Source: Oscillospiraceae bacterium
Lineage (GTDB): Bacteria; Bacillota; Clostridia; UBA1212
Direction: 5' to 3'
DNA: 64,000 nt
Assembly: GCA_015069195.1 (NCBI GenBank)
Contig: SVJA01000001.1
Coordinates: forward strand, 202,148 to 266,147
Below, piece after piece: positions 43,283 through 51,316 of this stretch (positions within the stretch are counted from its first letter, which is position 1; the number at the start of each line of letters is the position of its first letter). Below the pieces are notes generated by a model. That model was given only the letters and a program-made list of their open reading frames with translations. It ran no database searches and was not told the DNA's origin. Position numbers and translations under genes: made by a program.

Positions 43283-44350
43283 TTATTTCACATCAAAAGC
43301 ATAAATTGTTGTTGAATTGAAATGTTCGCCGGCTTTGATGACGGAAGATGTCGGGAAGTGCGGCATATTTATTGCATTGGGAAGTATCTGTGTTTCGAGG
43401 CATACAGCGTTGCGGAAGTTGTAGATTGCACCGCCCTTGCCTTTTCTGCCGTCAAGGAAGTTGCCCGTGTAGAGTTGGATACCCTCTGCGTCAGTTAAAA
43501 CATTGAGTCGCACATCACCTGTCGGAGACTCTGCCCAAGCTACCTGTCTTATCTCTTTGGTAGGGTTGGGCTTTAAAATATAGTTGCAATCATATCCCTT
43601 TGAATCGACAAGCTGATAGTGTGAATCTTCTATGCGCTCGCCTATTTCGTGAGGTTCGTTGAAGTCATAAGCAGTGCCTGCAACATCTGAAATTTTGCCT
43701 GTTACAATATTCTGCAAAAGTTCATTGATTTGGTCGGAATCGATGCAAACTTTGTGTTTCAGATTTATTCCGCTGTCATGGCCTGCCAGATTGAAATAAC
43801 AATGGTTTGTCGGGTTGCAGATTGTGTCCTTGTCAGAAACTGCGTCATATTCTATTTTGAGAGCATTATCTCCGCCAAAAGTCATCCGCACCGTAAGAGT
43901 CAGATTTCCGGGATAATTTTCTTCGCCGTCGGGAGAAGTGTATTTAAACTCCACATAATCGTCGCCGGTTGTGTAGTCGAATACTTTTTGATCAAAACCG
44001 ATTACACCGCCGTGAAGCGATGCGCCATTGCCGGATGTGTCGGCAAGATAATAAGTTTTGCCGTTCAATATAAAACCGGGCTTGCCTGTATCGTCGCAAG
44101 CATTTATTCTGTTAGCTATTCTGCCGATTGTTGCGCCGAAATAAGTATCTTTATCAGCTTCGTATTCTGCAGGCGTATCATAACCGAGCACAACATCGCG
44201 AATGCTGCCGTCAGCCATTTTAAGTTTTATACTAGTTACGCAAGCACCGTAGTTAGTCACTTCAAGAGTGCTTCCGGACGAATTCTGAATCGCAATAAGA
44301 TCAACTTCCGTTCCGTCAGCAAGTTTGCCGAAAGGCTTAATTGTTACCAT
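43283..44350 (-). CDS. galM: Aldose 1-epimerase (galactose mutarotase)
   Basis: 355 residues. Interconverts alpha and beta anomers of galactose and other aldoses. Typical features are NYGACVTSIKL, VVLGYDTPAEY, GATIGRIANRI, ASLHGG (substrate His), NPTNHCYFNLAGH (catalytic His) and a late CLETQILPNAIN with the catalytic Glu. No signal peptide. The start is the ATG at 44350, after AAAGGAG; the open frame extends upstream only into the alpha-galactosidase gene. It is 16 bp after the GH36 gene and would feed the galactose released by it into the Leloir pathway, whose kinase is not in this window. Confidence 0.93.
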   Translation of the reverse strand: MVTIKPFGKLADGTEVDLIAIQNSSGSTLEVTNYGACVTSIKLKMADGSIRDVVLGYDTPAEYEADKDTYFGATIGRIANRINACDDTGKPGFILNGKTYYLADTSGNGASLHGGVIGFDQKVFDYTTGDDYVEFKYTSPDGEENYPGNLTLTVRMTFGGDNALKIEYDAVSDKDTICNPTNHCYFNLAGHDSGINLKHKVCIDSDQINELLQNIVTGKISDVAGTAYDFNEPHEIGERIEDSHYQLVDSKGYDCNYILKPNPTKEIRQVAWAESPTGDVRLNVLTDAEGIQLYTGNFLDGRKGKGGAIYNFRNAVCLETQILPNAINMPHFPTSSVIKAGEHFNSTTIYAFDVK

Positions 44351-44366
44351 ATTATCAAGACTCCTT

Positions 44367-46373
44367 TTATCCTTCGATTTTGTATATTGCACCGATATTG
44401 TTTCGGTAAATTCTTTTTCCAAGTTCTTTCGGCAGCCCGAAAGTCATAAAGTCGTGCGGTATATAAAAGTATCTGTTTGAACCGTCAGCGACGCTGTCCC
44501 TGATATCAAAAGTTTCATTTATACCCATGTAGAAATTTGTATCATCACACAAGAAAAACGGTCTTTCTTTTCCTCTCGTAGGCATACCCGCTCTTGTTTT
44601 AGAAGGATTGCGTACCAAAAGCAAACAACGCGTACTGTGCGGAGGAAGATTTTCCAATGTGATATCGCCTTTAAATTCTCCCAAAAACTCTTTTGTCCAA
44701 CAATCGAATGCAAACACGCTCTCGCGGTTTGAAATGGTTTTGTCGCAGGCAGTATCGTCCCAATTAAACACAGCAGCAATGCGTCTGCCGTCAGTTTCAA
44801 TATTTGCTCTTGTGCAACGCGGATATTCAAAAAAATCTTCAGGCTGTGCCGCAATACCTATCGGCGGTAAAACATTTTTTACAATCGTCTTGCGGACTTC
44901 ATCAAGTTTTTCAAGTTCTTCATTTATAAGAACAGTACCACCGCTGAGCGCAACAAGAGTTGCCATAACTCTTGCTTCGTCCTCGCTTGCACGGAAATCA
45001 TCATCGGTGTCACCCATAACGCCACGCACAAGAAGAGCATCGGGATCGCATACAAAAACTTTGCCGTTATAATAACTTCTCAGGAATATATTCTGAGCAT
45101 TTTTTACAATTATATTCCAATAGCCCGGATGGTTATCGTCAATCTTTTCCCACGTTACATCCGGAGTTGTCCTTATCGCATCAAAAACACCCACAGACTC
45201 CGTTATAGGAGAAGTACACGCAAGAAGAGTAATATCTTTACCTACGGCTTTTCTGATCGATTTTGTAATATTTTTGTAGACCTTTGTGCTGTAATCCTTT
45301 TTATATCTTATATACGCATTTTGTTCGGGATTAAACAGCGAATGATTTGTGAAATCAATTTTAAAATATCTGCAACCGTAATTCTCAACAGCATTTTTGA
45401 ACGAATTGATTATATGTTCCTTTACTGCCTTGTTTTCAAGGTCAAGAGTATATACGGAGTATTCTGTACCGACAGGTTGTGTAGTCACTTTAAAGCACCT
45501 TTTTGCCTCTGTAAACGCATATTCAGGATGCTCTGCATAAAATTCGCTGCTGTCGCCGACAAGCGTAGGCGCCAGCCATAAACCGAGATTCTGGTTGCGG
45601 GATTTTAACTTTTCGGAAAGCGATGCCATTCCGCTCGGAAAAGTCTTTACACTACCCGTCCAATCACAGCAGAAACTCCAACCGTTTTGCCAGCTATCAT
45701 CAATCTGAATCAAATCAGCGCCCAAACTGCTATACTCCCTTTGCAAATTTTCACTCTGCAAATCAATATTCTCTTCATTTATATCGTGATAATAACACGA
45801 CCACGAAGACCAACCGCTCTCAACCTTTTCGGAAATCTCTATTGAATACTTCTCCGCCATATATGTGCAGTATTTCTCGAAAAACTCACCGCCGGTAACC
45901 TTATCAGAAACAATAAAACTTTCAAGAACTATTTCTTTGTCCGCAGGTACAGCCTTGTCCTCAAACTCATATTTTACACAAAGACAGTTTTTATTCGTAT
46001 TGAAAGTCACATAGAAACATTCGGCAGAAGTCATGGCTACGCTAAAAATATCCTCTCCGCATTTTATCATAGCAATATCTCTTGACACCAAAGTATCATC
46101 ACCAAGTTCTGTGATACTTACCCAATCATTTGTAGTAGAAGCATTATTAAAAAAAAGCGGACTCTTCTCATCAAACACTCCGTTAAATAAGAATTTTACG
46201 GAAACACAGCCGACTTTAGTTTTCTTATTAAATCTGATTGTCGGCAAATACTCTGTGGCAAAACCAAGCGATTTTTCACTTACAGAAAATGAAAAAATAT
46301 CGTTAACGGCGCGCCCGTTAATAACGGTAACCTCTGCATCGTCAACGGCAATTACTGTATCAAACACTACCAA
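44367..46373 (-). CDS. GH36-family alpha-galactosidase
   Basis: 668 residues. N-terminal beta domain (about 1-180), then a barrel with GWSSWSCYY, LIQIDDSWQ, LGLWLAPTLVG and the likely nucleophile Asp in FKIDFTNHS (about residue 325); RTTPDVTW supplies a likely acid/base Asp near 395. A C-terminal beta domain ends with LPPHSTRCLLLVR and an unusual tail of about 80 residues. No signal peptide, so it acts on imported alpha-galactosides. GH36 also contains alpha-N-acetylgalactosaminidases and transferases. The start is TTG, seven bases after GGAGG; no ATG is available nearby. Operon with galM, divergent from an XRE regulator. Confidence 0.85.
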   Translation of the reverse strand: MVVFDTVIAVDDAEVTVINGRAVNDIFSFSVSEKSLGFATEYLPTIRFNKKTKVGCVSVKFLFNGVFDEKSPLFFNNASTTNDWVSITELGDDTLVSRDIAMIKCGEDIFSVAMTSAECFYVTFNTNKNCLCVKYEFEDKAVPADKEIVLESFIVSDKVTGGEFFEKYCTYMAEKYSIEISEKVESGWSSWSCYYHDINEENIDLQSENLQREYSSLGADLIQIDDSWQNGWSFCCDWTGSVKTFPSGMASLSEKLKSRNQNLGLWLAPTLVGDSSEFYAEHPEYAFTEAKRCFKVTTQPVGTEYSVYTLDLENKAVKEHIINSFKNAVENYGCRYFKIDFTNHSLFNPEQNAYIRYKKDYSTKVYKNITKSIRKAVGKDITLLACTSPITESVGVFDAIRTTPDVTWEKIDDNHPGYWNIIVKNAQNIFLRSYYNGKVFVCDPDALLVRGVMGDTDDDFRASEDEARVMATLVALSGGTVLINEELEKLDEVRKTIVKNVLPPIGIAAQPEDFFEYPRCTRANIETDGRRIAAVFNWDDTACDKTISNRESVFAFDCWTKEFLGEFKGDITLENLPPHSTRCLLLVRNPSKTRAGMPTRGKERPFFLCDDTNFYMGINETFDIRDSVADGSNRYFYIPHDFMTFGLPKELGKRIYRNNIGAIYKIEG

Positions 46374-46421
46374 TGCTTATCCTCCAAAAATTTATTAAAA
46401 ATCAAGACTCATTTAATGAAA

Positions 46422-46450
46422 CTTATATACTATTTTACCGTAATTGTCAA
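46422..46450 (-). promoter_or_regulatory. Promoter of the GH36-galM operon
   Basis: TTGACA, a 17-bp spacer and TATAAG on the minus strand, in the divergent region shared with the XRE gene. Confidence 0.75.
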
Positions 46451-46517
46451 ATTATGCACCTATAAAACCGGACATAATTTTATAGTTATTACTAAAATTT
46501 TAACGACAACAAACAGT

Positions 46518-46539
46518 AATAACTAAAACTTTAGTTATT
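46518..46539. promoter_or_regulatory. Inverted repeat between the GH36 and XRE genes
   Basis: Perfect 10-bp arms AATAACTAAA and TTTAGTTATT around AC. A related half, AGTTATTACTAAAA, lies about 40 bp to the left. These could be sites for the XRE protein. Confidence 0.55.
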
Positions 46540-46626
46540 GTTATCTTCTTATTACTGCAATTTAACTTTATAAAAATACTATAGAGTTAACAAAATCTAT
46601 ATATCAATCAAGCAAGGAGTAGTACT

Positions 46627-46968
46627 ATGAATATAGATTTCAGTTTAATAGGACAAAGAGTAAAACAGAAAAGAAAAGCTGTCGGATTGACACAAGAAAA
46701 ACTTGCAGAAGAACTCTCGGTTACAGTCGGTTATGTCAGCCAAATAGAAAGCGGACGGGTAAAAGTCAATCTTGAAATGCTGGGCAAAATTGCGGCTGTT
46801 CTCAACTGCGATGTCGGTTATCTCGTATCAGGCACAGCATCCGAACAAAGCACTTATCTCAGCACCGAATTTCAGAAAAGATTTGACAGAATGAACAGTG
46901 ATGACAAAAGATTGCTTCTCGATTTTGCCGATATGTTGATAAAAAACAGCCAAAAGAAATCCGGCTGA
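46627..46968 (+). CDS. XRE-family transcriptional regulator
   Basis: 113 residues. The N-terminal helix-turn-helix (about 8-62) is clear: RVKQKRKAVGLTQEKLAEEL, VGYVSQIESGRVKVNLEMLGKIA. The C-terminus is a short helical tail that may help dimerisation. It is divergent from the GH36-galM operon, with a palindrome in the shared region, which suggests it controls that operon or itself. AAGGAG is upstream of the ATG. Confidence 0.92.
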   Translation: MNIDFSLIGQRVKQKRKAVGLTQEKLAEELSVTVGYVSQIESGRVKVNLEMLGKIAAVLNCDVGYLVSGTASEQSTYLSTEFQKRFDRMNSDDKRLLLDFADMLIKNSQKKSG

Positions 46969-46998
46969 ATTTATCTTACTGAATTATAATAGTTATTC

Positions 46999-47045
46999 GT
47001 CCAAGCACAGCAATTATTTCAGACAGATAATCGCTGTGCTTGGAC
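46999..47045 (+). terminator. Hairpin after the XRE gene
   Basis: Long arms GTCCAAGCACAGC and GCTGTGCTTGGAC, extended by ATTAT/ATAAT, without a strong T-run. Confidence 0.6.
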
Positions 47046-47055
47046 CGGTTTAAAA

Positions 47056-47086
47056 AAGCTCTGCCAAAACATCTTTAGCAGAGCTT
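47056..47086. terminator. Second hairpin between convergent XRE and CofE-like genes
   Basis: 9-bp arms AAGCTCTGC/GCAGAGCTT. The minus-strand side is followed by TTTTTTAAACC, which suits termination of the CofE-like gene. Confidence 0.75.
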
Positions 47087-47115
47087 AATACATTTTTATT
47101 TTAATTGAAATAAAA

Positions 47116-48315
47116 TCAGTTTGTATAGTTGTCAAAGTATCCCTGTACCAAAACAACCGGTGTACCCTTATCACCGCTACCGCTTGTAAGGTCGCAAAGT
47201 GAACCGATAAGGTCTGTAAGCTGACGAGGTGTTGTACCCTGTGAAGCCATATTACCTACGAGATCTGCATCCTTAGCCTTTATAGCCGCAGAAATAGCAT
47301 CTTTAAGTGCTTCACCGCTGAGATCTTTGTAATCGTTATCAGCAAGATATTTGAGTTTAAGTTCGCTCGGTGTACCGATAAGTCCGTCTGTGAAAGCGGG
47401 GGATACAACCGGATCTGCAAGCTCCCATATTTTACCTTGAGGATCTTTAAACGCACCGTCGCCGTAAACCATAACTTCTACGTGTTTGCCGGTAGCTTTG
47501 AGAATTCTGTCCTGGATATCGAGAACAAGATCTTTGCACTCTTTCGGGAACAACTTTATAGTGTCCTCTGTAGATTTGTTTGAACCCAAAAGGCCGTATT
47601 TCTCATTATAACCGCTTCCGTTTATGGAGGCATTGAGAATATCATCAAGTCCGCATACAGCCTTTGCACCTGCAGCTTTTAAGATACGTTTTGTTCTTGC
47701 ACGCGTATGAATGTCGCAAGTAAGTACGCAGTCTGTGTAATTCAAAATTGTCTTCGCCTGATTTGCAAAAACAATCTCAGCCTCTGCGCCGGCTTCTTCT
47801 ATAATATTCTGATAGTAAGCAACGTAGTCAACGCCTGTGAACTCATGCTTGTTCTCACCGAAAAGTCTTCTGTAATCAGCAAGCGAAAGAACATCGCTGT
47901 AAGGATTTATGCCGGCCTCGTCTACCTGGTCGTATGTAATCAAAGCATTACCAACCTCGTCTGACGGATAGCTGAGCATAAGTACAACTTTCTTTGCGCC
48001 CATAGCAATACCTTTGAGGCATATGGCAAAACGGTTTCTGGAAAGTATCGGGAATATAACGCCGATTGTGCCTCCGCCTAATTTAGCCTTAACATCCGCT
48101 GCAATATTTTCTACCGTAGCGTAGTTGCCCTGACTTCTTGCAACAATAGACTCTGTAATGGAAATAACATCTCTGTCTCTGAGGGAGAAACCTTCGCTCT
48201 CTGCAGCTTCTAATACACTGTCAGCTACGATAGCGGCCAAATCATCGCCCTGTCTGATAATGGGACAACGAATGCCGCGAGATACTGTACCGACTTTACG
48301 TTCTGTGTTATTCAC
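47116..48315 (-). CDS. CofE-like (coenzyme F420-0:L-glutamate ligase family) protein
   Basis: About 399 residues. The sequence from RGIRCPIIRQGDDL through DRDVISITESIVARSQGNYATV matches the CofE family, which joins L-glutamate to coenzyme F420-0 using GTP. No other F420 genes are present and F420 is not expected in this kind of organism; from memory, CofE homologues without F420 exist in many Firmicutes, and one in Chlamydia adds glutamate to folate. The substrate here is therefore open. The start is placed at GTG 48315, about ten bases after AAAGGTG; the frame stays open 17 codons upstream, across leader sequence. A structured leader with an internal terminator and a good promoter lies upstream. 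Confidence 0.75.
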   Translation of the reverse strand: MNNTERKVGTVSRGIRCPIIRQGDDLAAIVADSVLEAAESEGFSLRDRDVISITESIVARSQGNYATVENIAADVKAKLGGGTIGVIFPILSRNRFAICLKGIAMGAKKVVLMLSYPSDEVGNALITYDQVDEAGINPYSDVLSLADYRRLFGENKHEFTGVDYVAYYQNIIEEAGAEAEIVFANQAKTILNYTDCVLTCDIHTRARTKRILKAAGAKAVCGLDDILNASINGSGYNEKYGLLGSNKSTEDTIKLFPKECKDLVLDIQDRILKATGKHVEVMVYGDGAFKDPQGKIWELADPVVSPAFTDGLIGTPSELKLKYLADNDYKDLSGEALKDAISAAIKAKDADLVGNMASQGTTPRQLTDLIGSLCDLTSGSGDKGTPVVLVQGYFDNYTN

Positions 48316-48502
48316 TATCAATCTACACCTTTCTAAATACACTTTCAGGAGGTCTAAAAAAGTCAAATCCGAGTATGCCTCCGCCTAAGCAGCGAAAACC
48401 CGACTCGGAATCATATACCATCTTAAATATATTTTCTCTTTCTCATCGGGGCCTCCCGTAAGCAATGTTTCCGTACCGCAAATGCGTACTATCGAAAACA
48501 AC
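48316..48502 (-). ncRNA. Attenuator-like 5' leader of the CofE-like gene (possible riboswitch)
   Basis: A promoter (TTGAAA 48532-48537, 17 bp, TATAAT 48509-48514) starts a leader of about 190 nt. Near its start GUUUUC...GGAAAC enclose an inner GUAC/GUAC hairpin (48452-48500 area). Further on, TCCGAGT and ACTCGGA (48368-48409) form a stem followed by TTTGACTTTTTT, a terminator before the gene. The CCCCGA at about 48444-48449 can pair with TCGGG inside the terminator's 5' side, giving a possible anti-terminator. No known riboswitch consensus was recognised (not TPP, SAM, FMN, glycine, cobalamin, purine or THF-I as I remember them). Confidence 0.55.
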
Positions 48503-48508
48503 TGAATT

Positions 48509-48537
48509 ATTATATCACGCTTATTTTTTCGTTTCAA
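48509..48537 (-). promoter_or_regulatory. Promoter of the CofE-like leader
   Basis: TTGAAA, a 17-bp spacer and TATAAT on the minus strand. Confidence 0.8.
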
Positions 48538-48570
48538 TATTTTTCTTCAGAAAAACAAGCTTCGGTTTTA

Positions 48571-48626
48571 TTGTTTTTCACCACTGAAAGGTATATAATT
48601 GTTACAGTTTTGTGACAAGTTTCACA
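48571..48626 (+). promoter_or_regulatory. Promoter and CRP/FNR-like palindrome before the ABC exporter
   Basis: TTGTTT (48571-48576), a 17-bp spacer and TATAAT (48594-48599). Just downstream, TGTGA-CAAGTT-TCACA (48611-48626) has the exact TGTGA-N6-TCACA form of CRP/FNR-family sites and ends at the ribosome site, where a bound protein would block transcription. Confidence 0.65.
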
Positions 48627-48636
48627 GGAGGTTTGT

Positions 48637-49557
48637 ATGGAAAATAAAAACATAATTGATATAAAAAACCTTAACAAATCATTCAGCGAAGTAAAAGCCG
48701 TTCAGGACTTATCATTCGTTGTAAAAGAAGGCGAACTTTTTGCTTTCTTGGGAGTCAACGGCGCCGGAAAATCCACCACGATTTCAATTATCTGCGGTCA
48801 ACTTGCAAAAGACAGCGGAGAAGTTTTCGTATGCGGAGATAACATTGATAAAGGCATCGCAAACATCACAAAAGAGCTCGGAGTAGTTTTCCAGAATTCG
48901 GTTTTAGACGCATCCCTCTCCGTAAAAGACAATCTGCAATCCAGAGCCGCGCTTTACGGCATAAAAGGCACAGCGTTCAAAGAAAGACTTGCAGAACTTG
49001 CGAAATTGCTTGACTTTGAAGATTTACTCGGACGCACCGTCGGAAAACTTTCCGGAGGTCAGCGCAGAAGAATTGATATCGCAAGAGCACTTCTTCACAG
49101 ACCGCGCATACTCATATTGGATGAGCCGACAACGGGGCTTGACCCGCAGACAAGAAAACTTCTCTGGAACACCATAGAAAGCCTCAGAAAAGACGAAAAT
49201 ATGACAGTTTTCCTCACTACTCACTATATGGAAGAAGCAGCGGGCGCTGATTACGTTATAATCCTTGACAGCGGAAAAATTGTAGCGAAAGGCACTCCAC
49301 TCGAGTTAAAAAACACTTACACAGGTGATTTCATAACACTTTACAATGTAACTGACGAGCAGATTGAAAAGCTCGGACTTGAGTACGAAAAAGTCCGCGA
49401 CGGTATCATTGTTTCAGTACCGAATACAGCTGCAGCCACACAACTTATAATAGAACACCCTGAAATTTTCACAGACTACGAAATCACAAAGGGAAAGATG
49501 GATGACATATTCCTTGCCGTTACAGGAAAGAAACTCACGGGAGGTGAAGGAAAATGA
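48637..49557 (+). CDS. ABC-2-type exporter, ATP-binding protein
   Basis: 306 residues with all ABC ATPase motifs: Walker A GVNGAGKST, signature LSGGQRRR, Walker B ILILDEPTTGLDP and switch His TTHYMEE. The C-terminal extension (about 225-306) is like those of drug or polysaccharide exporters of the DrrA/NodI type. It overlaps the permease gene by 4 bp (ATGA), so the two are made together. Substrate unknown; no cargo or resistance gene is adjacent. Confidence 0.92.
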   Translation: MENKNIIDIKNLNKSFSEVKAVQDLSFVVKEGELFAFLGVNGAGKSTTISIICGQLAKDSGEVFVCGDNIDKGIANITKELGVVFQNSVLDASLSVKDNLQSRAALYGIKGTAFKERLAELAKLLDFEDLLGRTVGKLSGGQRRRIDIARALLHRPRILILDEPTTGLDPQTRKLLWNTIESLRKDENMTVFLTTHYMEEAAGADYVIILDSGKIVAKGTPLELKNTYTGDFITLYNVTDEQIEKLGLEYEKVRDGIIVSVPNTAAATQLIIEHPEIFTDYEITKGKMDDIFLAVTGKKLTGGEGK

Positions 49558-50453
49558 CCGGTCTCGGAAATCTCATAGAAAGAAACACGAAGATGTACTT
49601 CAAAGACAAGGGCATTTTCTTCACATCACTTATCACACCGCTTATATTGCTTGTACTTTACGCAACATTTCTCGCAAATGTATACAAGGACAGTTTCATG
49701 TCGGCAATACCCGAATTCATAAAAGTATCTGACGAACTCGTTGATGCAATGGTAAGCGGCCAGCTCTTTTCTTCGCTGCTTGCCGTATGTACAATCACGG
49801 TTGCATTCTGTTCAAATATGCTTATGGTACAGGACAAAGTGACCGGTGCTAAAAAAGACTTATGCGTCACACCTGTAAAAAAATCAACGCTTGCACTTTC
49901 TTATTACATCGCAACATTCATCTCTACTATGATAATTTGCCTTGTAGCTACACTCGCCTGTCTGATTTACATATACAACACAGGCTGGTATATGACAGTT
50001 TCCGATGTCGGCTACATACTTCTTGACGTATTTTTACTTGTAATGTTCGGAACAGCGCTTTCAAGTATAATCAATATGTTCTTGTCATCGCAGGGACAGA
50101 TTTCGGCCGTAGGTTCAATAGTTTCATCGTGCTACGGATTTATATGCGGTGCATATATGCCTATTGCATCATTTAGCAAAGGTCTTCAGAAAGTACTTTC
50201 ATTTCTTCCCGGAACATACGGCACGTCAATTCTCAGAAACCATGCACTTCGCGGAGTATTTGAAGAAATGAGTTCCATAGGGTTCCCGAAAGAAGTTGTA
50301 ACCGGACTCAGGGACGCCGTAGACTGCAACATTTACTTTTTCGGCGACAAAGTTGAAATAAGTTCAATGTATATATACCTTGCAAGTGCCGTAGTCATTC
50401 TTGTGGCGGTATATGTAATTTTGAATATGGTTATGAAAAATAAAGCGAAATAA
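49554..50453 (+). CDS. ABC-2-type exporter, permease
   Basis: 299 residues with about six membrane helices and the ABC-2 permease pattern (a first helix near 25-45, a soluble loop, then five helices from about 70). SSQGQISAVGSIVSSCYGFICGAYMP is typical of the daunorubicin-resistance permease group. Works with the ATPase encoded directly upstream. The protein exports an unknown molecule or lipid. Confidence 0.88.
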   Translation: MTGLGNLIERNTKMYFKDKGIFFTSLITPLILLVLYATFLANVYKDSFMSAIPEFIKVSDELVDAMVSGQLFSSLLAVCTITVAFCSNMLMVQDKVTGAKKDLCVTPVKKSTLALSYYIATFISTMIICLVATLACLIYIYNTGWYMTVSDVGYILLDVFLLVMFGTALSSIINMFLSSQGQISAVGSIVSSCYGFICGAYMPIASFSKGLQKVLSFLPGTYGTSILRNHALRGVFEEMSSIGFPKEVVTGLRDAVDCNIYFFGDKVEISSMYIYLASAVVILVAVYVILNMVMKNKAK

Positions 50454-50542
50454 TTTTTATAATTTCACATTTTTTGATACCTTTTAAGGTGCTTTTTCAC
50501 GTTTCCCGAAAAATTCATTTTGTCGATGCGAACAGACTTATG

Positions 50543-50570
50543 TTGTATAATTCCCTGAAAATGTTATAAT
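50543..50570 (+). promoter_or_regulatory. Promoter of the cobalamin riboswitch transcript
   Basis: TTGTAT, a 16-bp spacer and TATAAT, just before the riboswitch core. Confidence 0.7.
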
Positions 50571-50576
50571 ACTCAT

Positions 50577-50745
50577 AGTCCGGAAAGGAAACAGGTGAAA
50601 ATCCTGTACGAGCCCGTCGCCGTGATGCGCGACAAAATGACTTTTCTGCCGGAGGTGCCGCAAACCTTCGGGACAAGCCATTGAAGCAAAAGCTTTGAGA
50701 AGGTGAAAAGTCTTGCGCAAAGTCGAAATATTTTCCGAACAGATT
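50577..50745 (+). promoter_or_regulatory. Cobalamin riboswitch
   Basis: The sequence has, in the right order, the landmarks of cobalamin riboswitches: AAAGGAAACAGGTGAAAATCC (as two adjoining parts AAAGGAAACAGG and TGAAAATCC), ACGAGCCCGTCGCCGTGA, then GCCATTG, AGC-AAAA-GCT, GAGAAGGTG, and AAAGTC with a following arm. It lies 75 bp before a DUF4430 lipoprotein and an ECF S component, both of types tied to vitamin B12. A GC-rich segment, CTGCGGGCGCCGG (50758-50770), may take part in control of the ribosome site. It probably shuts down uptake when cobalamin is plentiful. Confidence 0.85.
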
Positions 50746-50819
50746 GCTCTTTATAAACTGCGGGCGCCGGTTTTCAAGAGAAAAGATATCATAAAATTTA
50801 TTTTAAGGAGATTACAACT

Positions 50820-51314
50820 ATGAAAAAAACACGTTTAAAAAATGTGTTGTCTCTCATCGTTTGTATCGTGCTTATTGCGGCTATGGCACTTTCTGCATTC
50901 GGTTGTACAGACAACAAAAACTCTTCCACGCCTACGGCTACTCCAAACAGCGTAACCGAAGGACCTATGACAACAGCTGACAACGCTGAAAAATTCAACG
51001 AAGCCGGTGATAAAATTGTCGGAACAGGCAACACCGTATTTACATTCAAAGTCGTTGACGCAGACAAAAAAACAACTACTTTTGAAGTCCACACTGACAA
51101 AAACATTGTCGGAGACGCACTTCAGGAGCTCGGACTCATTGCAGGCGAAGAAAGTCAGTACGGTCTTTTTGTCAAAACGGTAAACGGTGTCACCGTAGAA
51201 TACGAAAACGGCGGCAAATACTGGGCTTTTTACGTTAACGGTAAATACGCACCCAAAGGCGTAGACCAGACCGAAATCAACACATCAGACATCTATTCTT
51301 TTGAGGTTAACTGA
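50820..51314 (+). CDS. DUF4430 (transcobalamin-like) lipoprotein
   Basis: 164 residues: lipoprotein signal peptide with cleavage before Cys in SAFGC (about residue 28), a Thr/Ser-rich linker, and a DUF4430 domain (about 75-164) recognised by IVGDALQELGLI and YWAFYVNGKYAPKGVDQTEI. This domain resembles the C-terminal part of transcobalamin and intrinsic factor. Behind a cobalamin riboswitch and before an ECF S component, it is a good candidate for a surface cobalamin-binding protein that delivers to the transporter (inference). AAGGAG lies upstream of the ATG. Confidence 0.85.
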   Translation: MKKTRLKNVLSLIVCIVLIAAMALSAFGCTDNKNSSTPTATPNSVTEGPMTTADNAEKFNEAGDKIVGTGNTVFTFKVVDADKKTTTFEVHTDKNIVGDALQELGLIAGEESQYGLFVKTVNGVTVEYENGGKYWAFYVNGKYAPKGVDQTEINTSDIYSFEVN

Positions 51315-51316
51315 TT

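Noticed and set aside
48316-48502. THF riboswitch before the CofE-like gene
   Set aside because: The known core (such as GGUGAAUC and the matching joints) is not present. Only the general idea of a ligand-controlled leader remains.
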